A stretch of DNA of 64,000 bases, from the NCBI GenBank assembly GCA_021234155.1, contig JAJEKV010000012.1, forward strand, positions 5,895,789-5,959,788, in the 5' to 3' direction. A program made the position numbers and the translations under genes. Shown piece after piece: positions 45,484 through 57,617 of this stretch (position 1 is its first letter; each line of letters begins with the position of its first letter). The notes beneath the pieces are model-generated. The model searched no databases. It saw only the letters and a program-made list of their open reading frames with translations, and was not told the origin of the DNA. Source of the DNA: Isoetes taiwanensis. Lineage: Eukaryota > Streptophyta > Lycopodiopsida > Isoetales > Isoetaceae.

Positions 45484-45676
45484 AATGTTCTTGGTGACCA
45501 AGAGCAAAGCACTGACCATGCTCCCAGTAGCACTAACTTAATAGGATCCTTAAACCTCGAAAAATGGGAATTTTTTTTTCTCATTTTTGTAGTTTATGCT
45601 AAGCTAGTAACAGTTAAAAATAAATGAAAACATAAAAAGACTAAAATTGGTGGGCCAACCTTCAAAAAGTAGGGTG

Positions 45677-46026
45677 GTCTCACACGTCGCGCCAGGACAG
45701 ATAATGAGATTCTCATTTTCGGGCTGGGCGCAACGTGTGAGACATTCAGCTTGAAACATTAAGAAATGTCATGAATCACAGTAAAATAACTTGATAATTC
45801 TAAATTTAAGCTAAGAATCAGTAGAATTGGCATGTTACATGTGTAAAAAGTACAAAATTTAGTAGTGGATCCCACCATGTCTCACACGTCGCACCAGGAC
45901 AGGAAATGACTTTTTCATTTTCGGGCTGGGCGCAACGTGTGAGACCTTGCTTAATTACGTGCTTTAGATGTTTTAGGCAACCCAAAAAGGTAGTTTAAAA
46001 ATGACCTAAAAATGACACCTATAAAT
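45677..46026 (+). promoter_or_regulatory. Palindrome pair and TATA box upstream of H3-like ORF, element 3
   Basis: Palindromes 45677-45743 and 45879-45945, then TATAAAT at 46020-46026, with the H3-like ATG 103 bp further. Spacing and sequence are almost identical to elements 1 and 4. Confidence 0.65.
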
Positions 46027-46128
46027 AGACCTAGACCCCTCCCATTTCCGCGTTCTTTCCTTAGAAGTTTGCTCGTGTTCGCCAAGGCGATCTTCTGGCG
46101 CTTAGCTCCGATCGACGAACCATCAAAT

Positions 46129-47398
46129 ATGGCCCGCACAAAACAGACCGCTAGGAAGCCTCGCCAAGAAGAATCATCAAGCGCCCAAGGTCCTGCGCTA
46201 GTTCAGAGGATCCTTCAAGAACGCTTTTTCCGGAAGGCTTAATCTTCTTCGAAAGCGGAGGCGTAATCCGAAATGAGCGACCGACTGCATCGGAGATCAT
46301 AGAAGAAGAGCGGCGGATATCATGCACCGATTCTCGAGGAGGTCGCCGAGGAGGAGGGAGGGCCGTGGAAGAACGAGAGCAAAAGGGCAAATAATCGTCG
46401 AGGAGCAACCCGAGGCCGGGCCCGCCACGGAGGAAGAAGAGAGAGAGGAGCAATGGCAGCCGACGCCGACCCCCGGCCGAAGAAGTACTCTCGCCTTTCA
46501 TCGCCAGTATGAAGCCAAGGAGCACCGCCGAGAGGAGGGACGAAGAGCGGAAGACGAAGCCAACCACAATGGCGGCCAAGAAGAGAAAGGCCAAAGCCAT
46601 TAAAGCAAAAAGCAAGAGAAAAGTCGCGGAAGGTTGGGAAGCGAAGCGGTGGGTCCCGGCTATCAACGAAACCATCAGCGAAAGGTGACCCCCGCCTTCT
46701 ACCGACGACTCCTGGACGGAGACTACGCCCCCAATCACGTAGGGGGCGAAGTTCACCAAAACCCCGCCTGCGGAGAAGGAAGTCCCCAAGAAGTGGCACC
46801 TCGAAAGGTGTAGCACAGAGCGTGAGGAGCCCTGACAGTGGTGAAGCCCCCACCGTTCCCGACGTGGGATAGAGTTAAAGCCCCGCGACCCCAACGGGAG
46901 GCGTACGTGATAGACCCGGTCAAGGTCTATCAGAAGAGGATCAAGGAGCACAACGACTATATGGCTAAGTGGGAGGCGCATAACGCTTACTACCGTGAGC
47001 ACTGTGGTGAGAGCAAATAAGGTGGAGTACCCCCGGGGCGTGCACTGGCCACCCCCACCAAAGCCCAAACCTCCCGTGAGCACCGTGAAAGAAGCGAGCA
47101 AGAGCAAGCGTAAGGAGCGAGAGAGCTCTCAAGGAAATCCCAAGACTTCCGCAGAAGTTACGGACTCTTGATCCCCCGGCACCGCTTTCAACGCTTGGTC
47201 CGGAGAAGTGATGCAGAATACAACACCGACATGCGGGTGACCGATGAAATGTTTGCCGTGGTCTACGTGGAGGCGCCAGGTTTAAAAATAGTGCAGCATT
47301 TTGAAGATTCAACGGCCTGCACAGTGCACGCGAAGAGGGTCACGCTCATGAGGCAGGATATGTTTTTGGCCAGACACATCAAGGGAGAACGCCCTTGA
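46129..47398 (+). pseudogene. Histone H3-like ORF, element 3 (frameshifted)
   Basis: It starts [17 protein letters not shown]: the first nine residues after Met equal canonical H3 including K4 and K9, with Pro in place of S10. The middle is a charged insert of about 270-300 codons (E/R-rich, then K-rich). This copy best preserves the C-terminal half of the fold, in frame from 47168 to the TGA at 47396-47398: [42 protein letters not shown]. These align with H3 loop 1, alpha2, loop 2 and alpha3. The equivalents of C110, H113 and D123, at the H3-H3' four-helix interface, are present. Several frameshifts in the insert coincide with CHG sites where element 4 is intact. Confidence 0.8.
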
Positions 47399-47542
47399 AC
47401 TCTTTGTAAACAATGAACATTTTTGTTAATATAAGGAATTTTTGTGTAAATAATGTGCCTAATCTTGTTTAAATAAGTTAAGAAACTGAATTCTAGCTTT
47501 TGTTTTGGTCAAATTGGAGTTTTTGAGCAAAATTGAGACGAT

Positions 47543-47996
47543 GTCTCACACGTCGCGCCAGGACAGGAAATGAGATTCTCATTTTCGGGTTGGGCGCAAC
47601 GTGTGAGACCATGCCCAAAAATGCCCAAAACTGCTCCAAATCGACCAAATAAGGGGTCAATTCTGCCTAACTCGGCGAGTTTAGTAGAATTACAGCCTTA
47701 GATTATCCAAATTGATTAAGTTTAGCCCATTTAGAACCCATGTCTCACACGTCGCGCCAGGACAGAAAATGAACTTTTCATTATCGGTCTGGGCGCAACG
47801 TGTGAGACCTCGTACCATTTTCTTCACCAAATGATCTCCAAATTGTTGCAATAGGTTCATTAGTTGTTCTTAGCATGCTCAAACCCTAGAAGTAGTCTTC
47901 AAACTCGCAATTGCACCCTTTAATAGATCAGAATCATCCAATCTCAGTAAATTCTAGGTCATCCAAAAATTAGGGTTTCCCCCTTTCCTATAAATA
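47543..47996 (+). promoter_or_regulatory. Palindrome pair and TATA box upstream of ORF2, element 3
   Basis: Palindromes 47543-47609 and 47742-47808, then TATAAATA at 47989-47996, 115 bp before the ORF2 ATG. Confidence 0.65.
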
Positions 47997-48110
47997 AGTC
48001 CCCCATTTCTCATTTAGCACCCTGCAAGTTTGCTCTCCACTGCTTAGGCGATCTTCCAGCTCCCTGAGGCGCTTCTGCATCCGTTCGATACTCTCTTCTT
48101 CGCTAGATCA

Positions 48111-49629
48111 ATGGCCACTGCTGACTTCAGGCGATGGTACGTATGATTGCCCATGTTTGCCGGTAGGCGATGTCAACGACATCTTCCAAGTCTTTGGGAA
48201 AGAAATTGATATCCAAGCTACGCTAAATGCAACCCCAGCATATAGGCAAGTGTTAGCAGAGTTTCAAGCTAGGGTAGGACCCTCCCTTGTTCAGGTTCCC
48301 CCTTGCATAGGATATTTCGTTCCCCGGACATCCCTTCAAGCGACCTTGGGCGATGTCCCCAACATCGCCAAGTACCTAACTAACAAGGCGCAGAGGTCGC
48401 CAGACTACATGGTCCCGGGCAACCAACAGACCAAGTATTTCTCTTACACCGCTGCCCTAGCTATGTTCTTATCCCACCGCGCCGAAAACCCCATGGGGGC
48501 AACCTCTACCCCTCCGATGGAGGTGGACCCCATAGCAGTCCAAGCCGAAGAGCAGATGCTTTTGCAATACCAGCAAGAGCAAGAAGGAAGGGAAGAAGAA
48601 GAGGAGTCGGACGACGAAGAGTACACCGAGCTAGACTCAGAAGAGGAACGGCGACAAGCGCAATGTGAGCTGGTCAACTTCGACGGCAGACCCTCATCGA
48701 AGTTGCTCCCCCACTTGGGCTAGGCATCACAAGCCTAGCCCCTATCATCATCAACGGAGAGGAGTATCTACTCCTCAGCGACATCCAGAACCTCCCCGAA
48801 TGCAGGGAGAGGGAGCTCCGATTGGATGAACTGCTCCACCAACTGCGGCAGACCGACATGGACGACTTCATCGTCCGGGGAGTCTCGTGACTTCCGCTTC
48901 AAGTCGTGGAAGCCGACACCTGCCACTGGGGAAGCGACTTCCCACATCCGTGCATACAAAGAAGATAAGGCGTGTCATGGAGACCGAGACCTGCCATCCA
49001 AGAAGAGTTCCTCGCCATTCAGAACGGATGGGGATCAGAGGCAAGACCACTAGCATCCCGATGCCGAGCCCCCTCGACACCACCTCCAAAGAAGAGGAGC
49101 AGGAATCGACCCCGCGAAGTCGACTCAACAATCAAGACTACCGGAGCTCACCGAGATAGAGGTCGCATCAATATGCAGGCTGCATAGAGCGTGAGGCCAA
49201 ACAAGTGGGGAATCATCCGCGACGCACAACGACAGGTCGTTGAGGTACTACCTGCCACTGCTGCTAGACGGGAGAATAGCAGTGGTACACCGCAAATTCA
49301 GCCCTAGGGGGGAGGAAGGAGTGTTCATGCTGATTGCACTCTCAGGCTTCGGCAGGCATGCTCGAATAGCAGCAAATGTCGACTATGCTGTCCTAGTCAA
49401 GAGAGCAATGGCACTCGACCTCCTCGACTTCGCCATACCTCATCGACGTCAGGCGAGATTAGCGGTGGCCGCGGCCCCATCCATCCGACCGCGCAGAGTG
49501 GAAGACTTGGCGAGAGCCTTGCGTATGCTCGTCGCCAGCGTCTTCAGGAACTTGGGTCATTCGGTAGAAACGGCCCAAGTTAGGAAGTTCCTTGAGGACA
49601 ACCCGTCCTACCGGCGATTTCAAGACTAG
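48111..49629 (+). pseudogene. ORF2, element 3 (frameshifted)
   Basis: Same protein as 18805-19652 plus 26576-27255, here uninterrupted by insertion but with early damage: the codons after MATADFRRWY are scrambled at a CAG site. 48157-48723 covers the conserved N-terminal part and the acidic tract. 49240-49629 covers the C-terminal part (RYYLPLLLDGRIAVVHRKF to YRRFQD). Full length would be about 500 residues. Function unknown. Confidence 0.65.
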
Positions 49630-49788
49630 TTAGACTCTTGATCCCGGAGACTTTTTGTACCAAAATATTATATAATATAAATATAATTTCTTTTGCACCT
49701 TAAATGTTTTGTTGATATATTTCGTTCCACAACTATGCCAACAAACCACATATAATGCAAAGGAACAAGTAAAACTAATCAGATAGTG

Positions 49789-52700
49789 ATGAATTATTTG
49801 TGTATGCGCTAGAGGCCTAGGCTCGTGGAACGACAACGCCAAGACCTTAGGGAAGAACAGAGTCCGCCTGTGCCACCTCCCAAAAGGAACCTGTTTGAGG
49901 AATTTGGACCCATGACCCCGAAGAGGAAATATCCCGTGATGAGGACGGACCTTGAGCGATAAAGGCCTTGCCGGCCGCCAAGCCAGCAAGAGCAGTTCGG
50001 CGGGCAACGCCAGCTGCCGCGAAGCATCAGCTCTGAGAGCGTGAAGAGATAAGAAGAGGAGCAAGAGAAGGAGATCCTCCAGCCCTAATCTTCCCCGACT
50101 CAAGCTCGTGATTCAGACCGACCCGAGGAAGACGTAAGAGCGTGCCCAGACCGAACGCACGCAAGCGCGAGGAACACTGCAGATGCAAGGCAAAGGGACA
50201 CCAGGGCCTCTGACTACCAGAAGAAGGTAGATTCTGCACTGGGCAATGTATGGAAGGCCCGAACTGGAAATAGCCTCTCGGGAGAACAGTCGATTAGAAG
50301 CAGAGGCATGGCTGGATCTAAATGAGTGAGTACGGCAATGCTTATGGCATGAAGGATAAAGACAAAGGCAGAGTGGCAACAACCAACTTGAAAGGAGCCG
50401 CACGGATTTGGTGGAAGGGTTATGCAAAGGCACATGGCTTAAGCAGGGATGCTTGTAAGTTCAGGAAGTTTGCTAAAGCCTTCAAGCCCATTACGCCCCA
50501 AGGAAACATAAGTCCAAAGATGATGCAAAGAATCTACTACAGTTGCGGCAAGGCAACAAATCGGCCCGTATATACAGAGGAATTCATGAGGTCGAGGTCA
50601 GATGTGCCAAAATTGGGTGAGAAGCATGCAATAGAAAGCTATATTGAGGGGGCTGAATGAGGAGATCCGCAAGCTTGTGAGGGCAATAAACCCTAAGACA
50701 GTATCAGAAGCAGAGTCCAAGGCTATAAGCTTGCAAGGGACGGGACCTCAGAATAGCGGGCAGAGGCAGCAATATTTCCAGGATAAAGGCAAGGCGACAG
50801 GAAGCTATAGCCCTAGGGCAGCCACCTGTGTCCAAATAGAGCCCCATATGGTGGCGGCCCGAAGGGAAACAAAGGAGAAGAAGCGGTGTGTCCTTCAAGG
50901 ACAGCGAGGGGTCAAACTACTCCAAAGCAAGGCGATCCTTTTGCGGCGATGCCCAAGGAAAAGAGACGAGTGCATAGAAAAGCGGCTTTTGCTTCAGTGC
51001 TTCGGCCAGGCCATAGGGCCAATAAACGCCCCTACGTCATGAGTGCAGCACTAGCGGAGTTGGGAGATTGGGACACTGTCTGACAAAGACGGGCGAGGAA
51101 GGCCGCGACTACATTCAGGGTGAGTGTCATATCTTTGCCGCAATAGATACAGAGCAAGCAGAGAGCCAGTATAAAGTAATCTCCACAGTAGGGAAGGCCA
51201 AGACCAAGTCCTTCATAGTCTTGATAGACTCAGGAAGTAGCCATAACTTTGCATCCCCCAGAATGGTTCAAATGTTGAAGTTGAAACCACTAAAAGTCAA
51301 AGCCAAGGCCCGCTTGTCTTAGCAAGTGGAGCAAAGAAAGGCGCCGGCAAGAGAATTAACTTCGACATCGACTTGCCAGGGATTAATATCCAGATGGGGG
51401 CAGAAGTAATGGGCATTGGCAAGTACGACTTGATCATAGGAATGGAGTACCTTGGACCAGCAGGGGCCATTATCGATTGTGGAAAGCGGAAGGTGACCTT
51501 CCCAACACCCGACGGCAAGATCATCGAGATCACAGGTAAAGAAGTTGTTCCCATCATGCAGTGCATGTCTTCTAAGCGGCTGTTCAAGTGCATCAAGAGC
51601 GAGCAGGTGGCATACATCTTCAAGCTTGAGATTGATGAGCCAGAGTCAGAGGAAAGCAAAGAAGACAGGGTGCTCAGCAAGTTGCCAAAGCAAATAGCTC
51701 AGCTGATCATGGAGTTCCATGATCTCTTTCCAGATGAGATCAAGCGGCTTCCTCCTTATAGGGGAGTCGAGTGTGAGATAGCACTCGAACCGGGAGCAAA
51801 GCCGACAAGCAAGGCTCCATCTGTAATGACGACCGCGGGAGTTGGCGGAGCTGAAGAAGCAATTGCGAGGAGTTGCTCGACCTAGGCTTCATTAGACCTA
51901 GTGTCTCGCCATTTGGAGCCCCATTCTCTTTGTAAAGAAGAAGGATGGCGGTTTAAGGATGTGCATAGACTATAGGCGCTTAAACAAGCACACCATTAAG
52001 AACAAGTATCGCTCCCAGTCGATGACTTGATGGATCAACTCCAAGGTGCAAAGGTCTTCTCCAAAATCGACTTAAGGTCAGGTTATCATCGGATCGGATA
52101 AAGGAAGAAGATGTCCATAAGAGGCGCCTTGAACGCGGTATGGGCATTATGAGTTCACGGTAATGCCTTTAAACTTATCGAATGCCCCACGACGTTCATG
52201 AGGCTCATGAACGACATCTTCGGGGAGTTTTAGACACCTTTGTGATTGTATTCTTTGATGACATTTTGGTGTATAGCAGATCCCTTGAAGAGCACGTACA
52301 ACACTTAAGGAGAGTGCTAGAGAAGTTGAAGAGGCACCGGTTATGCGCCAAGTTGTCGGGTGTCGCTTATGAACGAGAAGGTGGAATACCCGGTCATGTG
52401 ATCTCGGCGAAAAGAATTCGGCGGATCCCCGCCAAGATTGAAGCCGCCATTCAAAGGCCGGCCGAAGAATGTGCATGAAGTCGGAAGTTTTCGGCCTAGC
52501 GGTACTACAGGAAGTTCATGAAGAACTTTGCTAAGATAGCGCCCCGCTTACAGACTTGACGAGGGCGGAGAAAGTGAAAGATTGGGCGAGCATTGGCACA
52601 AGAAAGCCCAAGGTGGTTTGAATTGTTGAAGGAAGCTTTAACAACCGCCCATCTTAACCTATGGACCCGGAGAAAGACAAGCTTGTAGCGGCAGACGCGG

Positions 52701-54388
52701 TAAGATAGCTACAAGGCATCATGCAAGAAGAGTGTGTGGTAGCGTATGATTCCGGGAAGATGAACGCGGCCTTGGCTAACCCAAGATTGATCAGTCCTTG
52801 CTTGCGGTTGTCGGGCATTAAGAATTTGGAGGCATTATCTTTTGGGAAGGAAGTTCCAATTGGATAAGGAGCCATGAGCCTCCAAATGTATTCACGCAAC
52901 CACACCTCAACCTGAGGCGTAGAAGGTGGATGGAGTTCCTTGAAGAGTATGACTTTGATATAGTCTATAAGCGGGGAAGCTCAATGTGGTAGCGGATGCG
53001 CTTTCAAGGCATCCCCGACAACTAGAGTGCATTGCAATGCAATTTCGACGCTCTCCAGTGACTTTGGTAAGAAGATTGAAGAGTCCTTGTCAACGGATGT
53101 GGATTTCAAGGAAGTATGGGCAAGCCTCTCTAGGGAGGCTAGAACAGATAAGAAGCGGGAAGCCTTTAAACATTATAAGAAGGAAGGCAACCTGTTATAC
53201 CACAAGAACAAGACGAAGGCAGAGCAACTTCGAATTCCGGGAGCATTAGAGCCATTAGCGGTGCCAAACGCTAAGTGGGAGGTGATCAGCATGGACTTCA
53301 TCATAGGGCTTCCAAGAACAGTAAGAGGAAAGGATGCCTTGATGGTAGTGGTCGACAAGTTGTCGAAGATGGCACATTTTGTGCCTTGCAGGACCACAGA
53401 TACGGCTATGGATACAGCAAAGCTCTTCACCAAGGAGATCTTCAGGCTTCATGGCATGCCAAGGGAGATTATCTCCGACAGGGATCCGAAGTTTATGAGT
53501 GCCTTCTGGCAAGACCTCTTTGCGACCATTCAGACGAAGCTATCCATGAGCACGGCATATCATCCTCAGACGGATGGCCAAACGGAGCGGACCAACAGGA
53601 TTTTGGAAGACATGCTACGAAACTATGTCTGGAATAAGCAAGGTATGTGGGAAGAATTTATTCACTTGGTAGAGTTTGCATACAATAGCACCAAGCAGGA
53701 ATCATCCCAAATGTCGCCGTTTATGATTAATTACGGCTATCAGTGCCTAACTCCGGACACTTGGCACAACCCCGTGTCAAAAGTGGAAGTTTCGCAGCAG
53801 ATGTTGGCCGACATGCAGCAGCTCGTGGAAGAGGTTCGAGGGTATCTGCTAGCAGCAAGAAGTCGACAAAAGAGCATCGCCGACAAGCATCGAACAGTCA
53901 GAGAGTTCAAAGTTGGAGATGATGTATAGCTCAAGATCAAGGTCAAGCAGGCGAAGCTCAGGATAGGGAATTGCAAGAAGCTTGCTCCAAGGTGGGCTGG
54001 ACCTTTCAGAATAGTCAAGAGAGTAGGTAATCAATCCTACAAGCTAGACTTGCCAGCACACCTAAAGATTCATAAGGTCTTCCACGTGAGTTTGTTGAAG
54101 AAGCACACTCCAAATCCAGACGAAGTCTTGGACACTCCAACGTTGTTGGAAATGACGGAGGAGCAGCTGGAAATAATTCCAGAATTGATTCTTGATAAAG
54201 CTTTCAAGAAAACAAGGAGGTCGGAGTTCCTTCAATACTTGGTCAAGTGGAAACACTTACCAGTGGAAGACGCGACGTGGGTACTTAAGAAAGATCTAGT
54301 AAAGCAGTACCCGCAGTTTATGGAGCAATGGGACGGCAAGGTCATCTCCGAAGAAATCGGCTCAGGCATGTCGATTTGTGTAGATTAA
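49789..54388 (+). pseudogene. Gag-pol polyprotein, element 3 (frameshifted, integrase deletion)
   Basis: Gag core at about 50340-50720 (NLKGAARIWWKGYAKAH and EESDVPKL-like helices). Protease DSGSSHNF with catalytic Asp at 51227-51229. [15 protein letters not shown] at about 51970 and [10 protein letters not shown] at about 52250. RNase H at about 52650-52990, badly damaged. Clean integrase ORF 53027-53929 with D, D and E motifs (MDFIIGLP, SDRDPKFMS, TDGQTERTN). Chromodomain at about 54187-54310. Between NLLYHKNK and TKAEQL, 60 codons present in element 1 (30852-31031) are missing in frame, removing the H2C2 zinc-binding domain. TAG at about 53927 replaces a Trp codon in the DDVWLKIK motif. 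Confidence 0.85.
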
Positions 54389-55271
54389 TTCTATGTATAG
54401 TTAAGATTAATCTACGCATGCAACCTATGCTAGGTATGGGTCGCATGCGTTGTGACCGATGATGAGACCACTACGGTGATCTCTAGGGCGTGGTGTAATG
54501 TCAATGTAGGCATGACCGCGTTTCCGCTTGGGTGAGTGGAAGGTAGATTAGAAAGTCTACTGTCCCCCCGCGGAAGTAGGCGACCTCGAAAAAGGAGGTC
54601 ATGAAGGAATGCACCGATAGGAAAAGCACCTCTAGCTCCATATATGCTTTGATAGGAGGAATCGTGCCTTCACGCCCATATATGGGAAGGACCTATCCTC
54701 CACGCTGGGCAACTAGGGTGTAGGCATGAGCGGCATATAGGCATATAGGCGCTGTCTCCACGGCCATAATGGAAGATTCACCCTCTTCCTACGCCGGGAG
54801 ATTAGCCATGCATCCATGTAGATAGGTGGGGTGGTCACCATATAACCAAAATTTTATTAATAATTAAAATGGTACTAACGTTAGTATCGACTACAGGCCA
54901 ATAGAACGCTCTCGGAGGGCAAGGAGGTCGAAAGCTTTAAGAATTGCAACACAAATTTTGTTGGAATGTGTTGCAAGGAATGAAGAGTACCTCGAACAAT
55001 AATGTTAGACATGAAATGTTAAAATTTTGATAAACCTAATTGTCGTGATAAATAAAACTATCAAGTAACTTTGTAAAAGATGTTATGAATTGATAAGTTA
55101 TTTCATAATATAATGGCGTGATAATGTCCTAAAAATATATTATATTACCTTAAGGTAATCTTAATAAATGTGTAAGTATTATAGTAGTTTGTCGTATGTA
55201 TCAGGTTGATTGCAGGTTAGGATGATCCCAAGGTGGGGAGACCCGCGATCTTTGCCGGACAACATCATTTC
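54389..55271 (+). other. Conserved structured 3' region, element 3
   Basis: Non-coding and homologous to 32240-33302, but its last about 350 bp are of the subfamily 1 type ('gaatgtgttgcaaggaatga', 'atgttagacatgaaatgtta'), shared with element 4. The stop-codon stem-loop is at 54380-54415. Confidence 0.6.
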
Positions 55272-55285
55272 AAAATTGGGGAGAA
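55272..55285 (+). other. Polypurine tract of element 3
   Basis: AAAATTGGGGAGAA before LTR D, slightly diverged from AAGGTGGGGAGAA in the others. Confidence 0.7.
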
Positions 55286-56959
55286 TGTGACGTTCGGGGA
55301 CGATATACGGTCCCCGGGGCGTTATCTTTATCTTGCCTGCCACGCCAGCGTACCGCCACTCCGACCGACGTAATGCGCCCGAAGCGTGTAGCCAGGTGGG
55401 TAGCCCTAGGGGGCAGCTCGCAAGGAATATGTGCAATTATTAATGTGCACATTTTCCAATGTACACATTAATATGGGCACACATTCCCATGTGGACACTT
55501 GATGCCAAGTGGGCCATACCCAAGTGTGCAATTAATGTGCACATTTTCCAATGTACACATTAATGTGGGCACACATTTCCATGTGGGCACATTTTGCCAC
55601 CCTAGCCATTAAAGGCAAGTGGGCCCATTCCCAATTATCCCACATGCCTAAAGGGGATAATTGGAAACCCTAGCCAACCCCTTGTCTATTAAGGAAGGGA
55701 AACCCTAAGCGCCCATTTTTTAGTTTCTAGGGTTTTAGAACTCTGCTTTGGCTGCCTCAACGACCAAAACCACCTCCCGACTTCTGCTGAGAGAATTGCA
55801 CCATTAGTTTCCCTTGATTCGAAAGTTTTCAAGGGATGGTGGAAAGCTCAGTCGAGGAGGAGCCACTCAAGGATCAGGTATTTGGCCAATTTAATAGTCT
55901 AAACCCTATTTCAGGTCATAGAATCGTAGGTTTAGCCTATTAAATTGCCCATAGCAGCCTTCTAGATCTCTAGATACCAGCCTCTAACTAAAGAACCTAA
56001 CTCTATGATATAGATTAGATATAGTTCTTTAGTTCTTCTGTGCTGTATATGGATGATGTATCTCTATGAACTCCGTGTATTGGGAAGGGGGTAGAGACCC
56101 AAAAGCTTGGTAGTAGATGCTCCTAGATTAGCCTCTCTAGCACATTATAGATTCGGCCTCAGTGTGCGGGAACCACACACGGTTGTGGGTGAAGGGGCGA
56201 CCGGGCTAAGAAGGAGGTTCATGTTTTGACTCTTGAACGATCCCTCTGGTGTGTAAGGCCTACCAGGGATCATTGTGACTAGGTCTAATGGCTTACCACC
56301 GAAAGCGGGTAAGGCATGGACTCACACCCGTGAAGTGGTGTACACTTTCCGATGGGTTCACCGAATCAAAGGGGTGGCCCTCTAGTCACCTTGAGTCAGC
56401 ATGTAGATCTCTGGAGGGGTGATCCCTTCACGCCCCCATCGGGCGGGAAGATGAAACCAGTATAGCCCTTTTGGCTATGCATCCGTGAGCCTTCTGATCC
56501 CGAGTCCCGACACTTTTCAGCCTACTCTGCAAAGTGTGCACAGGAGGGGCGGATGGAGTGGACAACCCTATGCCATGTTCATATGCCAGCCAAATCCATT
56601 GCCATGAACTCTGTCTGCAATGAACTCTGGAGACCCAAGCCGTCAGTCATCCCCTTGAGTCTGAGCCTTGGGTAGAACTCCCCATATGTATTGTGCTCAC
56701 CTTGTTTATGCAGATGTGATGGACTACCCTTCGAGGTGGATATGTGCTTATGTTATATACTGACATGTATGTTTACGCTTCCGCAGCTAGGTAGGCCCTG
56801 AGGGAGACGGGGTAAAATGACCCCTTCACTCTTCCCACTGGAACCCGTCACGGTTTGCAGTGTCATGTGGAGGGCCCTGTATCGGCCTGGAGCTGGTATG
56901 GGGGATGAACTCCTGTTTGTATATGGTGAGTGCACCGTATACGAGTAGGGGACATCACA
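55286..56959 (+). repeat. LTR D (subfamily 1), shared by elements 3 and 4
   Basis: TGTGACGTTCG to GACATCACA, 1674 bp. Closest to LTR A and E. Compared with A, many of the differences fall on CAG or CTG (for example 'gaatcgtagg' against 'gaatcagtagg', 'caacgaccaa' against 'caacagccaa'). Confidence 0.85.
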
Positions 56960-56960
56960 G

Positions 56961-56972
56961 TGGTATCAGAGC
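56961..56972 (+). other. Primer-binding site, element 4
   Basis: TGGTATCAGAGC one base after LTR D, the initiator tRNA-Met type. Confidence 0.9.
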
Positions 56973-57165
56973 AATGTTCTTGGTGACCAAGAGCAAAGCA
57001 CTGACCATGCTCCCAGTAGCACTAACTTAATAGGATCCTTAAACCTCGAAAAATGGGAAATTTTTTTTCTCATTTTTGTAGTTTATGCTAAGCTAGTAAC
57101 AGTTAAAAATGAATGAAAACATAAAAAGACTAAAATTGGTGGGCCAACCTTCAAAAAGTAGAGTG

Positions 57166-57515
57166 GTCTCACATGTCGCGCCAGGACAGATAATGAGATT
57201 CTCATTTTTGGGCTGGGCGCAACGTGTGAGACATTCAGCTTGAAACATTAAGAAATGTCATGAATCACAGTAAAATAACTTGATAATTCTAAATTTAAGC
57301 TAAGAATCAGTAGAATTGGCATGTTACATGTGTAAAAAGTACAAAATTTAGTAGTGGGTCCCACCATGTCTCACACGTCGCGCCAGGACAGGAAATGACT
57401 TTTTCATTTTCGGGCTGGGCGCAACGTGTGAGACCTTGCTTAATTAGGTGCTTTAGATGTTTTAGGCAACCCAAAAAGGTAGTTTAAAAATGACCTAAAA
57501 ATGACACCTATAAAT
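57166..57515 (+). promoter_or_regulatory. Palindrome pair and TATA box upstream of H3-like ORF, element 4
   Basis: Palindromes 57166-57232 and 57368-57434, then TATAAAT 57509-57515, with the ATG at 57618. Confidence 0.65.
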
Positions 57516-57617
57516 AGACCTAGACCCCTCCCATTTCCGCGTTCTTTCCTTAGAAGTTTGCTCGTGTTCGCCAAGGCGATCTTCTGGCGCTTAGCTCCGA
57601 TCGACGAACCATCAAAT

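Larger units (their letters stand above)
43924..56959 (+). mobile_element. Element 3: chromovirus with H3-like ORF, LTR C to LTR D
   Basis: PBS at 45472-45483; palindrome/TATA modules at 45677-46026 and 47543-47996; H3-like ORF 46129-47398; ORF2 48111-49629; gag-pol 49789-54388; 3' region; PPT before 55286. All domains of a chromovirus are recognisable except the integrase zinc-binding segment, which is removed by a 180-bp in-frame deletion. Confidence 0.85.

Noticed and set aside
46151-47107. 318-codon minus-strand ORF opposite the H3-like gene
   Set aside because: It is the antisense shadow of the charged, codon-biased H3-like insert. Its translation is L/S/R-rich and low-complexity, and the plus strand carries the recognisable H3 motifs.
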